DNA from: Lepidodermella squamata
Taxonomy: Eukaryota; Gastrotricha
Assembly (NCBI GenBank): GCA_047495785.1
Contig: JBLDXI010000001.1
Location: 3,844,001-3,908,000, forward strand
Length of the DNA stretch: 64,000 nt
Reading direction: 5' to 3'
The notes under the pieces are model-generated. The model made no database searches. It was not told where the DNA came from and was given only the letters and a program-made list of their open reading frames with translations. Made by a program: the position numbers and the translations under genes. Shown here piece after piece: positions 45,051 to 57,348 of this stretch (its first letter is position 1; every line of letters starts with the position of its first letter).

Positions 45051-48000
45051 TAGGTATTGATTGGTATCGACTCACTCGCTTTTTATTCATGTGTTGGTTA
45101 CGACTCAATCACTTCGGTGTCTCTCCTAAACAAAGAATGAGATGTGTTCGTTTTTGCATATTTATAGAGCGCTGTCTCTCGGGTAAGACGAGCGCCTTCA
45201 TTAAAGCTTCATCGCAGGTGGTATAGCATACAGGTACCCATCGCCATATATGTTCTACTGCCTTAGAAACTGATCGGCACTGAAATAAATCATTCGAATG
45301 CGTGTAATATTTGCCCCACTAATGAAAATAAGGTCCCATCACTGAAATTAAGCGTCCTGACACTACATTTCTAATACATATAAGTGATGGCGATTTCGAC
45401 CTTTTCGTTTCTTGATCGATACTGATGCCCTTCCTCAACATGGAAATTGTTATTAAGGTACAGGGTGCCCTCAGCTATCGAAAAAATTGTCGAAGTTGGG
45501 CTCCAAGACGGTTGATATCGCTAAAATCACTGATTTGTAAAATCGATACTCGGAATCGATATCGGCCCTGTAGGCTGAAGTATAACCCGTGAAGTAACCA
45601 CTCACATCGCAAAATATGCGCAATATGGAGATCTATCGGTTAGGCCGGTCGGTTGCCGGTTGAAAAACTAAGATCAACTTCAGGTGAAACTTGAAGAAAA
45701 CAAAAGATATTTGGGGAAAATCTAGAGCTTGAGTCTCAACTTTATAGTGCTAGAATTTAGTGATTTTTGATACCTGGAAGAATGAATGTTGTAAAGCACG
45801 TGATATTGTTGACTCGAAGCACAGTACAAGCAACCAATCATCTAAATACCTCATTTTTTGTCCTTTTTCAGTTTTCAGACAAGAGATGAGAACGAACGCA
45901 GCAGACAGGAGAGAAGCGGTTTAAAACGATCAGCAATTGTCTTCATAAGTTTCGCGGTCTTCTTTGTAATATTCGGCTTAAAGCCTCCGCGCCCAATTCA
46001 TTCATGCGATGACTCATAAATCATCAACAAAATTTATTCGATCTTTTTGAAAATTATCATTATTCTGAAAACATCACGGAACCGCCTCACAGACGTCGCC
46101 GAAATATGGTCGAAAATTAGCTTCATTTTTAACGAGACATCAATAATTTTTATGATAAACACGGGCGCTAAAAATTAGCCGCGTCATGTGATGTAGCCCT
46201 TTATTCAGCATGGATTGAAATTGTCATGAAGCGCTAGTTCAAATTACAAAAAATTTGTTTTTTTCCCATTTTTTTATCTGATTGCGTAATCATGTATAAA
46301 AAACAGGACATAACCCAGGTGATTTTTGTTTTTTTCCGATTTATTAGATTATTAGAACAGGAAATTTATTCTATATAGTAAGTATATAGATGCCACGCCG
46401 GTATAATTCTCCCTCACTATATAATAAACAAATTCACTAACAATACCTAAGACTTTCATACAATTAAAATTACTCCGCACGAGTTCGATTCGCGCATGTA
46501 TTATTGAGCGGCTGATCGAATTACTTATACCCCGTGAAAGTTATCACAACTCACCCGCGGCGTGTTCACGAAAAAAAAGAAGATCACACGCTCATTATAC
46601 AGCGCGTTATTATTAGAAGCTATACCTCATCATCTTCGCCTCATCATCTCCTGTTGTTTACCAACGCCTTCAGCTAGGGCCATGCTGTTCAGTTAATTTT
46701 CCTGTTACTATAGCATAATAATTCGTTGTTTTCTCACCCTGTTCGATTTAATCTTGATTAAATGTATAGCCTGGTCAATTTTTAAACAGCAGCTGTTATT
46801 TGTGGGCGGATTTTTCGAGAAATTTTTGTAACTCACCGCAGACATTTTATCACACGCCTGGCAATATATTGCTGATATAAAAGTTGAGTACACACAATTT
46901 TCTAGATTTCTTCCCATTTTACCTTGAGTTTTCGGTCAGCAAAAAAATTAGGAATTTTTCTTAATTTTTCTAAAAAATGTTCCGTCACGTTTTAATATTT
47001 TAGGATGCATATGTTTGAAAACAAAAATATTTGTCACGCTCTAAATGTGTGAAAAAATGCATAAAATTCACGTGACTTGATCGGCCTGGGAGATCACAGC
47101 CGATTTTAATTCGATCCGCTGGTAAAAAAGTCAATTATTCCCGCAAACTCCATTTCGCTTTAATCGCCTAAACGTCCCCGGGGTTTTTACAAAATGAAAT
47201 TACTATGCGAGTTAGTAATTCTAAGGCTTTCCTGTATACCGCGAACCTACGAGTATTACGTATAGCGAGAAATACACTTTTCCCACGTAAATATATATAA
47301 GGAAATTTCTATTAATGAACTTTCGAAAATGAGTTGTGGCGTCATGTAAAGGAAAACTTATACACAACATTAATTTATAGCCTTATTGCAGGACAATCGC
47401 CTGTTTTTTGCGGCTTTCCCGCGCTTCATCATCGTTGTAGGCACTCTTCGCCCTCTTAAAATCAACCCACCTGTCATAACTGTTTGTTGACAGTAAATCA
47501 TTTATCATTCATTTATACAATGTTTACGCCGTATTTTGAAGCAATATTATAATAAATTCAGCTTTCAGCCTATTGGCAAGAATCTTTTTTACAAAAAAAT
47601 ACTTTCGCGTCGAAACTTCTTGGTCTTTGAATATAGAAATCAATCGATTATCATTTTCTGAGTATTTCTTCAATTTTCGACGCAAGGCATTTTCGTTTTC
47701 GTGAGTTAAAAAGTGTTAAATTTAACTAATTTTATGCAAATTACACACCTGCGGTTGACGCCTAGGTCATTTCAATGGGACTTTCCTGTGCACTAGCGCC
47801 GCCATGAAAAAAACAACTTCAAATTTTGAGGCGGCTGAAAAATCAATTTATGATTTACGCCAAAGTCCAGACTTTAAAATTTGCTTATAAACACAACTGC
47901 GCGGGGTCCTTTATTGGCAATTTTAGGAAATTGAATTTTTACCTGCCGGCTTTTCTCACCAGCCAAAATCACCCTTGTTCTAGCTATATAGATCATTGTT

Positions 48001-49779
48001 TCTATTTTTCATTTTTTGTCTTTTTTTAAATAAATTTTTACTAAATTTTAAATTGGATATCCTCGCCGACCAGGGGGATTGTTAGGGGTGGGGTAAAATG
48101 TAATTGTAAATCCTCAAATATTACTGACTGATTTTTTACCGTCAGCTTATCTCCCTCGCCACTTTGGTCCAAAATTATCGCTATTTCGCACGTTTCTGCC
48201 CAGCACAGGGGCTTTGAGTAAGCCGCGAACAAGTGCATCTTAAAATGAAAAAAAGCGAACTAAATCCCCGTTTTTTCGTGGCCTTGTTCTTAATAACCAG
48301 CCTCAATTTTCTTGTCTGGTAACGTGGGTAAAACCTAATCTAGACGAAATTGACATTTTTGAGTTGTCCTAATTTCACATGCGAGGCAAGGTAATTTTTT
48401 TGCCCAACTTATTTTGCCTCTGAAAGACATTAATTGGACAAGATTCCATTTTTGTAAAAATTCCACTCAAATTCGATTTATTATCTCGATTTAGCCTGAT
48501 TTTTTGGTCTCTTCAAGCTATTTTTGTCGATAAAATTATCAGCCTTCAGCATTCAGCTTAATGTAACTTGTCCGATATAAATTGTCGCTGTTTTAGCGCA
48601 GGGTTACAGAATCCTTTTTTTATTCGAAAAAGTCATCTCTATATACTAAACGGCCTGCTGTCGTGTTTACCTACATTTTGCCTTCAATAAAACCGCCCAG
48701 GATCCAACATGATTGCGGAAGGATTCAATGCCGCCTGTTTTTCATACGCGCAACATATACACGTGGAGGATCGATGACGTTAGTACATTATTTGATTATC
48801 AATTTGAGCCAAAAAAATTGATGGATTTTTTACGGGCTTCCGGCTTGAAAAAAAACATGTCTTACAACTCCCGAAAATAGGCTCATTCCGACTATTTTAA
48901 TGCATTAAAAAGGCATGGGGGCAAGATTAAAATTGATTCGGTCAGACTTTTGTGGGTTTTTAGTACTTACCGAGAGTAATTTTTCTTCTTCTTCTTTCCC
49001 ACGCATTCATGGTTTCTCGCTCTTGCAATATTGATGAGTGTTTCTCAAGTTTTGCATAGCTCAGACTGTGATGATTTGTTTTGATTACTAGCTCTCACAC
49101 CTGTCACGATTTTTTTCCTTACAAGTTCCATTTCGGCTTAGATGCGACACCTAATTATTAGGGCCGTATCGATTCTCGAAAGTTATGTCGCTAGGATTTT
49201 GGGTGGAATTTAACCTCAGATCAAAGATTTTTTGCAGAATTCTGTGCTAAATCCCCTGAATCGCGACTATCCTGATTTACGCCCTATTCAGTAAAATTTA
49301 ATAGCTCAATCATTTCGCCGAGACATATTAAACCAAGCCTTAATCTGGATGAATCGATGACGTCCTCGTAAATCCCAGACTTAAAGTTGGCTTCTCGACA
49401 AAAAGTAATCAATTAAAACTGCCGACCGCACGCTTAAACCCATTCGCTTGGATAATTCGACGAAAATCGAATTTTTAAGTCCGGAAATCAGGATCGAGCT
49501 ATAAGCCGTAGCCTGTAATAACGATCCAATAACTCTCTTATTTTCATCGGGACAATAGGGTTGATAATTTCCATTTATTTGAACGGATTTTATCAATTTT
49601 CAATTTATTTTTCAATTATTTGATCAAATTATGAAATTTATTTTTTAATTTTTAAATTTTCTCAAATTTTTCACTAATTTTCAGTTTTTTCAAATTTATT
49701 AATCTTTCAATTTTTTTATTAATTTTTCAAATTTTTAGTGAATTTTTTTACTTGATCAGAAATGAAAATCTGAAGCTCG
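45051..49779. other. Gene-poor region, 4.7 kb
   Basis: AT-rich with long A and T runs. Open frames are all short, AT-driven and without recognisable domains. I see no RNA gene, transposon end or conserved block. It may contain regulatory sequence for the GPCR gene at 49780, which is preceded by a T/A-rich tract. Confidence 0.5.
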
Positions 49780-52532
49780 ATGGCAATAACTGTTCTGCCG
49801 AGCTTTGTCTCGAACACGACCAGCCGATCCCACCATCGTCTAACTACAATAACCCATCTCGTATCAACAACACCGCCTAACAACGCCTCGAATTTCGCCA
49901 ACGCCACCAATGCCTCAACCAGCTCTGAAATTTCGCTCGAAGAACGAATCGCAAACGTCGCCGTTCTATCGCCTATCCTATTCTTTGGCCTTATCGGCAA
50001 CGCTATAGTCGCCTGGGTGATAATCACCGGTAAAAACAGCACGCAACGAACCAAAAGCAACGCATACGTCCTCACGCTGGCAGTTGCTGATTTTTTATTC
50101 CTAATAAGCGGCCCGGGTAATAACTTAGTTCGATACATCCATGGCTCGAAGCAGTGGTTCCTGCCGCCATTCGCGTGTAAAATAGCCGTTTTTATGAGCT
50201 ACGCATCGGCGAACAGCGGCGCGCTAATTATCGCTTGCTTTTCAATCGAGCGATTTCTAGCCGTTCATTTCCCACTGCGGCTATTCCGATCAGTCACCCT
50301 AGGCAAGCAGTTGATTGTCGTTAGTATGGCCGTTCTACTTTCAACCGGCTACAGCACGATTTGGCTTGTTCAAGTCGGCGTAAGCCCAACAACCGGCGAG
50401 TGTACGTTTCTAGCCGCTCGTGATAAGTACCTAGTCAATTTTCTAGTCGACCTTATCGCGTTTTTCACCGTCCCTATTGTTGTTATGATTGTCGCGAATG
50501 GGTTTATTATCTATCGAATTTTGCGCGTCGGCTTCGATGATGAAGTTGCGCCGCAGAAGCAGGGCGGTCCGGCCGGGTTGGTTGTGTCACGTGACAGCCG
50601 GCGGTCGTTCTGCGGCAGTCACATGCTGTTGACGAGTTTGAACTCGGCGAACAACAGCGGCGGCGCGGTTAACAGTTCGCTGATGCATCGCAGGTGTGCG
50701 AGGACGCCGTCTTTCTCGCCGAATTCAAACGGATCGCCCGGAGATTCTAAGGTGAGTCATCGAGATCATCTAAGTTTCTACTAAATTTGAAATTAACCTG
50801 AGGAAGACGAAATTTTTTAAAATTTTAAGCACTTCCATCGTTAAGAGTGAAAATTAAGCCGTTTACCGGAATTCCGGCTCCGAACGATTCCAAACGTTTC
50901 CAGTTGCCATTTCATAGTTTGAATAACAATTATTAGCCAAACATTTATTGGCAATTTTAGCGTGAAAATACTTGACCTATTTCGTTAATTTGGCCTATTT
51001 GGAATATTTCGTTAAATTTTTCAAATTTTCGGAACTTCGTTAACAACATGGCAGAAACCTTCTAGTTCAGTTTCCTAAGCCATTTCCTAATCAATGTAGT
51101 TTTGAAAAAATCAAAATATTTGCAAAATAACCCTCAACCTAGGGTTCCATAATTAAATTTGAAGCTCTAGATTGCCCCAACATAAGTTTTTGAGTTTCAC
51201 TTGAATTTCAATTTCTATCATCATGTCTACCCAGTTGATGTCACTATTACCCATTTTTTACGTTATCGGCGGTCAGTTTACGAGTTCAATCGATAGCGAT
51301 TTCAGTATCGATTTTAGAAGTATCAGCCGTCTTGGAAAATAGCTTCAACAATTTTCCTATACAGAGCTAAGTTAGCTTTATGCTAGGTTCACGGACTCAG
51401 CGACAGATAGTCATGCTTGAAAATTCTGTCGCGCGCGACAAATTGTTGTTGTGGCTCAATTCAGGGCTGTCCGACCCTCAGGCGCCCTATTTTTTTCGTC
51501 GCGCGCGACACTGATGCGACACTCGCGACACGCGCGACATCGCTGAGTCCGTGAACAAGTGCGTGAATTTCGGCGCGCGACAAATCGCGATGCCGTGGAC
51601 CCAGCTTTAGACATTCAACTCCTAGCTTTAGGGAAGGCATCATTATAGAACAAGAAACAAAAAAGGAACGCTAATTTTAACGCTGAAACCTCAACTTTAA
51701 AGTTTTTTTTACCAATTTTATTGCCTTTTACATGAAATTTAAGCTTTAAGCTTTATATAAATGGTGGTGTTCAAATTTGTAATGGTCATAATTTTAATTT
51801 GTAATTTGATTGCCTTTTCAGCTCGCCACGAAAATGCTAGTCGCTGTCTCGGTGATATTCATCGCCACGTGCGCACCCTACCGCATATTTGTGATAGTCA
51901 ACTCTTTCGGCGGGCGGTTGCCCGACTCAAAAACCCGCACTTGGATTTCAAACTTCTGCCGCTGGCTGTGGTACTTCAACTCCGCCGTGAACCCTATCAT
52001 CTACAACATCTTATCAAACCGCTTCCGCAAGACCATCTTACAAATCTGCGTCGCAAGCACGCGCATTCTACCCAATGGCCTTAAGCGCAACTTCAGCTCT
52101 CGGCTCATTCCAACGCAGGACAGCCCGCCAGGCACCGATTACTCGTCGATGCCTACTGCTCAAATTAACATGTTATACATGAAATCACACTCGGGAACCG
52201 CGACGACGTCATGCGTCTCCCGAAGCCCATCCTCAACGCAACTAACCCCGGTTTCGCTATCGGTACCCGTTCCGCTTGATGTGATGGCTAACAGCCACTC
52301 TCTGAACCAGGTACCTTTCCGCGGCTCAAGAAACGGCCACGTGGTCGTTGGCAATGAAAACAGCGGTGAGTCAGTTTCGACCCCAGTCTCGCCGACTAAG
52401 GAGTCTCATAGCGAAGCCCTACCTGATCTGCTATTGGCGGCTAAAAATCACAAGAGGAGTGTTGACTCAGGATGTGAATGTCTGGAGAGCTACGTCAAGT
52501 CTAAAGTTACCTTCAGTACCGGTTGGACTTGA
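49780..52532 (+). CDS. Class A (rhodopsin-like) GPCR, neuropeptide-receptor-like
   Basis: Exons 49780-50751 and 51822-52532 (phase 0 join DSK-LATKM, intron 1070 bp); 560 residues. Extracellular N-terminus with several N-glycosylation sites (NTTS, NATN). Seven helices: TM1 SPILFFGLIGNAIVAWVII with the conserved GN, TM2 NAYVLTLAVADFLFL with LAVAD, TM3 ending ERFLAVHFP (ERF in place of DRY), TM6 with CAPYRIFV (a C.P variant of CWLP), TM7 NSAVNPIIYNILS with NPxxY. Cys in the TM3 region (FACK) and ECTF before TM5 can form the usual disulfide. Long third intracellular loop, split by the intron, and long Ser/Thr-rich tail. Overall style is that of invertebrate peptide receptors; ligand unknown. Ends 187 bp from the end of the convergent glycosyltransferase gene. 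Confidence 0.87.
51386..51613. repeat. Inverted-repeat element rich in TCGCGCGCGA, in GPCR intron
   Basis: GGTTCACGGACTCAGCG (51386-51402) is inverted as CGCTGAGTCCGTGAAC (51541-51556). Between and after these are several copies of self-complementary CGCGCGACA / TGTCGCGCG motifs. Non-coding; resembles a small foldback element. Confidence 0.55.
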
Positions 52533-52719
52533 TAGAAGCAATAAGGCTTTAGGTTTCATTTTTTTCAAAGCATGAGTATTATTGTCTTATCTTTTCATTC
52601 TGAGGCTTTGCTTTTTTACATGAAAAAAAACCATGTGGCTGTAATAAATTACCGGTGGAAATAAAATAATGTGTTAAGACTCGTGAGAAGCTTTAAAGAA
52701 ACTAAAACAGTATCGACTT

Positions 52720-54391
52720 TCAGTATTTCACAATGCGTAAATGGTCTTTCTTAGAAGCGCCATGCTTGCAAACCTCCTTGCCTCGGATTGCCAATTCGCA
52801 GAAGGCAAACAGCTCAATGCAAGCGTAGACAATGACAGTTGGCAAGGCCAGTATCCAATGACAAAAGCTGACGTAGAACGGCGTGCTGTCCTTGCATCCA
52901 TTGGGGAACACCGGCTCAGCCAAACGATTCGCAATGAATACACAAGCAAACCAGACATATTGCAGAGCCATAAGTCCAGCGAGAACATAAGTCAAAATAT
53001 CCTCTGAGGGGATGAGGTACCCAACTCTCGCAATACCGACGGACTTCGTGAGGGTTAGGCTTACAGGTACTGCGATCAATGAATAGATCGGCGCAGCACA
53101 TAGCAGGAGGCCATAGTACGTGAAGAATCTCAACCCCCACGAGCAAGCCGTTATCACAGTAAGTCTCCGGCTTTTCGTCATGAAGTAGTGGAAAACCTCG
53201 GCAGCTCCAATCGTCCAGCGACGGATTTGCCGGCTCCACTCGTAGACTTCGTTGAGTAACCCATCTCCTGAGGTTGGGCCACTCATAACAGCGACGTTAA
53301 GAGGCCGTATGTTGCAAAGCTTTTTGATAGCGAGACTCCACTTGATCATAGCGATTATGTCATCCATTTGATAGCCTGGGTGGACGTAACCTCCATTTTC
53401 ACATAGCTTGAGACTTAGACTGAAAACTGACATAGTGTTGATATTCCACGGAATGAGAACTCCCATGTAGAAAAAAGACCGGAGTAGTCCGACGATTCGG
53501 ACGAAGAATGGAGATTTTTCCAAGCCCATTTGGTAGAAGAGACACGGCTGCCATATTGAGGTGTGCTTAGCGTCTTCAGGCAAACTTGAATAGCTGTCCT
53601 CCAAAGATGCAGTGAAGTTTTTGCTGAAGATTGTATCGCAATCACCCAAGGTCAGAATGTGCTCGTAACTTTCGAAATCATACTCGGGATCAGAACGCAA
53701 AATGTTGACTGCCGTTCGAATGGCATAGTTGGAATTCGAACATTTGCCAGGGATTTCACCTGAAGGAAAAGAAGATATAGATTCATCGAAGCCATGCTTT
53801 CTCAATCCTACCTTTTATACCCCTGGGATGGGCAGTTACAATGAACCGGTTGAACTTCGAGGCGTATTTCAGCATCAATTCAGCCGTTTTCTGCTCTCGA
53901 TCGGGCGTACCTTGTTCCAGACCGACCACAACAGCTAACCTATCTTTCGCATCCCTTTGTTCGAGCAAGCTGTTCAAGGTGCACATCAATACATCTAAGG
54001 GTTCTTTGTACATGCAGATAACGACAATATGCTTGACCCGATCCATTTGAATGACTTCGCTTTGAGATACATCGCGTTGAGTTTGGAGGTTCTGTTGCTT
54101 TCTCAGGCATCGAACTCGATTGAAGGCTGCAATCGCCGCGACAAGCCAGATTAGTTGAATGAAGAATGTTGAAACTACAGCTACGTCGACTGCAGTTCTG
54201 TTGATCACAGGAATGACAGCAATAAACACCGGTGAAGCAACGATTAATAGGATCAGAAACAGGAAGAACAAGTTCCACCGCAGATATCTATTCGCTGGTT
54301 TGTGGCTTGGGTCGTTTGCTTGCGGTGCTTGAACCGCTAAGTCTTTATTGCCAACGAAATAAATAGGTAGAGAAACTTTGTCTTCGATCAT
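52720..54391 (-). CDS. Membrane glycosyltransferase family 2 (QxxRW type)
   Basis: Exons 54391-53812 and 53759-52720 with a 52-bp intron; the G|GT join gives PRGIKGEIPGKCSNSN; 539 residues. No signal peptide; two N-terminal membrane segments (NLFFLFLILLIVASPVFI; VAVVSTFFIQLIWLVAAIAA), then a cytosolic GT-A domain: IVVICMYKEPLDVLMCTL, GKCSNSNYAIRTA, DxD in LTLGDCDTIF, acidic acceptor region YQMDDIIAM, and QIRRWTIGAAEVF (QxxRW). Four to five C-terminal membrane segments follow. This is the processive/egghead/cellulose-synthase-like layout, transferring sugar from a nucleotide donor at a membrane. Substrate cannot be read. It does not look like chitin or hyaluronan synthase in size; a bacterial or algal GT2 relationship is possible. 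All catalytic motifs are present. Confidence 0.85.
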
Positions 54392-55367
54392 TTTAAGAAT
54401 CAGGTTTTATTTTCCTCCAACGCGTTTACGGCTTTATATAGCTGATGGTCATCTGTTTTCTTGGCGTGATCACGCGAAAACGTGGGTAGGTTCCGCAGCC
54501 GTGCTCTGACACCGCCTCTGGATCATTCGCGCCGGGTAAACTCAGCCCCGCAATCTATAAACAGCCGAATAATAGCTGGCGTGTGCGAGACAATAAGCCA
54601 ATTACTTGCTTACGTAATGTTTATCATACTTTATTTATCATGCGGCTTCATTTCGAGGCGTTCTAAATAATTAGCCGCATTCATACACGCGCGTTTTGTA
54701 CTGGCTTTCATTGTCTCGCAAGTTGGCTCTATTGTTTTCTGTTTTTTGCGAGCCACGTGGATAATTTTGGCTTTCGCTCTGGAAATTTCCGACTTACATC
54801 GAAAGACCGCATTGCATACACAGATCAATTCAAAGGAAGAAAATATAGTCCACATGCCAGCAATTTTACATTCAGAAAAGGTTCCGAGGGACTTCATGAG
54901 CAGCCTCCGGCCGATAAAAACAGGATTGATTACATCATCATAAAATAATCGGCAATTTGCATCAATGTATGTATATCCCACGTTTTCGAAGATTAATTGG
55001 GCAATGATATCTGATGAAAATTGTAATTTTAGTATTGATTTCCTTTACAAAATTTGCAAAGCTTTTTGGTTGATCCCCAGCAATAGACGCCGCCTGTAAT
55101 AACGAAGAAGTCGATTATCAATTCAGCGAAATTTTATCCGTATCTAGATTTACACCACGTTGTTAATCCATTTCCTATTTCTTCCTTGGGTAGCCACTCA
55201 CCTGGAAAGAAATTGTCCCCGACAAATTAATACTGTGAAGTCGATTCATCGAGGATTTTATTTCCACTGCTGAAAGTTGCTGCATCAGTGATTTTGCCTA
55301 TTATTTCCTAATCAGCAAATATTACGCATTTCCTTGTTTATCGAAGTTCGAAATCAACGTAGTTCAA
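54392..55367. other. Divergent intergenic region
   Basis: About 1 kb between the divergently transcribed glycosyltransferase and GPCR genes. A TTTATATAGC element near 54433 (minus-strand reading GCTATATAAA) lies about 40 bases upstream of the glycosyltransferase ATG and may be its TATA box. Nothing else is recognisable. Confidence 0.45.
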
Positions 55368-56873
55368 ATGTCGGGCGATATTCTACTGGCGATTAGTGGT
55401 GATATATTTCCCGAAATGACGAATGAAACAGAAGGCGAAGAAGATCACGAGACGCAGAATCTTACCGAGCGAGTCATCAACGTTGTAGTCATTTTTCCCA
55501 TCCTAGTTATCGGCTTTATCGGAAACGCAGTTCTTGTCTTGGTTTTAATGACAAAGAACAACAGGACACATCGCTATAATTGGAGCGCCTACCTTATAGC
55601 CTTAGGAGTTTTTGATCTTGTTTTCTTGGCGTCAACAGTCCTCCCAAACGGTCTTCAAATGCTGCTAGGATTTGAAGAGTTCAATGATGCGTGGCTTGTC
55701 ATCCTCAACATTTTGAGTTACGCGTCTTCAGATTCTTCAGCCTATGTCAAAATGGTGTTTTGCCTGGAGCAACTACTAACAATTTACACCCCATATCGGT
55801 TATTCGATCAGTTTTCCTTCACTGGGCCGATCGTGAAAATCACGACTGTGTCGGCTCTTGCTACGGGCCATACTCTACTTTGGATGCTTAACTCGCCAAT
55901 TCCAACAGACGATCATGAGCGGCGTGAAATCGGGGTCAAAAAGTGCGTTCTATCCAGCAGCGAGTGGCAAAGCGAGTTCGAAGTACTATGCCTGACTGAT
56001 TTCTACCTTTTCTTCGCCATTCCTTTCCTAATTGTATTGGGGTCTAGTTTCTTAATAATCTTTCGAGTTTCAAGACGTGGTCTCGGAGTGAACTTATTCC
56101 AAGGCGTCCGGGAGACAACAACTAGAATACGAAGATCGAATTTGTCCGGCAACAAAATGGCAGATCGAGTAACGAGGATTCTTCAAAACCTGCCGATTGT
56201 CAGTGATTTGCAAAATACAACCAGGCTGGTCTTAGGGGCATCGGGGATTTTCTTGGTTTCATCCCTACCCTATAGACTCTTTACTCATCTAACTTCAGTT
56301 ACAGAACAAGTAAGACATAGCATCGCAGTCCTTAGTCAAACATTGTGTATTTGTTTTTACCAGGTAATCGAGATTGAAGATCATGGAGAAGATGTTGGCG
56401 GGATTGGGATATGGCTCGAGCATTTATTCTGCTGGTGCTGGTACACCAATAGTGCCATATGTCCCCTCGGCTTTTACGTTCTCTCAAAACGTTTCCGTTA
56501 CTCGGTCTACCGCCGCTTCTGGTTCATTTTTCGGCGCTGCGAGTCAGCGAAACGCGCAACTAGGACGATGAGCGAACAAAGCCGCTATGGCCACGGATTT
56601 GGCGGTTATGAGCACGCAGCTTTGCTACGAAGATCGGCTGGTTCGAGGCTCCGTGATTTGAAGGTGTCGAAACGGAACAAAGGATCTAGGGCGTTTCGCC
56701 GCAGTGTGGTTCCAACGTTTACATTGCCACCATCTAGCAGTGACTTCAGTGACACCAGCGAGTTTACTTACACTGCGGCAAGCATTGTAGCCCTGGCTAC
56801 TCTGAAAGATAAGCATTACAAGACGCAACTGTCACGTGATATTCGATACTCGAGCACTTCATCGGTATTTTGA
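55368..56873 (+). CDS. Divergent class A-like GPCR
   Basis: Exons 55368-56309 and 56364-56873; the 54-bp segment between (GTAAGA...TTACCAG) has good splice sites and is a multiple of three, so the frame also reads through it. Spliced product 483 residues. TM1 VVVIFPILVIGFIGNAVLV keeps GN; TM2 SAYLIALGVFDLVFLAS keeps L..FD; TM3 ends CLEQLLTIYTPYRLF with no DRY; TM7 is NSAICPLGFYVLSKRFR with NPxxY replaced by CPLGF. It resembles the GPCR at 49780 in TM1 and TM7 context and probably shares ancestry. Loss of DRY and NPxxY suggests altered or absent G-protein coupling. Ligand unknown. Confidence 0.78.
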   Translation: MSGDILLAISGDIFPEMTNETEGEEDHETQNLTERVINVVVIFPILVIGFIGNAVLVLVLMTKNNRTHRYNWSAYLIALGVFDLVFLASTVLPNGLQMLLGFEEFNDAWLVILNILSYASSDSSAYVKMVFCLEQLLTIYTPYRLFDQFSFTGPIVKITTVSALATGHTLLWMLNSPIPTDDHERREIGVKKCVLSSSEWQSEFEVLCLTDFYLFFAIPFLIVLGSSFLIIFRVSRRGLGVNLFQGVRETTTRIRRSNLSGNKMADRVTRILQNLPIVSDLQNTTRLVLGASGIFLVSSLPYRLFTHLTSVTEQVRHSIAVLSQTLCICFYQVIEIEDHGEDVGGIGIWLEHLFCWCWYTNSAICPLGFYVLSKRFRYSVYRRFWFIFRRCESAKRATRTMSEQSRYGHGFGGYEHAALLRRSAGSRLRDLKVSKRNKGSRAFRRSVVPTFTLPPSSSDFSDTSEFTYTAASIVALATLKDKHYKTQLSRDIRYSSTSSVF

Positions 56874-57348
56874 ATATTAGCCAAGTATAAAGTGTCAGCA
56901 ATGCCTAGTTTCACCATTTTTACCATGTATACAGACCTATACTTCCAAATGAAATAAATACAAACTAAGATGTTCTTGTAAAATGTTTGGTACCGCTCGT
57001 TTTTCAAAAAGGGTTAGTGGCAGTGAAAACTGTCAGCTGAAAAAAGCAAAATAGGATCGTGAACCACATACACGTTTTAACCTTCGCATAATGGCTAGTT
57101 GTTTCTCCTAATTGTCCCAAATAGATACACCTATAGCAAACCGTAAACAATTGGAACGGGTGTTTATACCCCAGAGAAACCAATTTGAAGATTCGTAACA
57201 TTAACTTTATTTACACAAGGCATACATTTTCATTGTTCGAGAAGAATAAAACTTTAATGACTACTTTAGCAATATACAATGGCCATAAAAATTTTACGAA
57301 ATCCGATAGCGAAATAGATAATTGAGCCAAAAGTTGACATGAGGCGAT

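Noticed and set aside
49781-54391. Bacterial contamination as source of the GT2 gene
   Set aside because: The gene has a 52-bp spliceable intron and sits between intron-bearing animal receptor genes.
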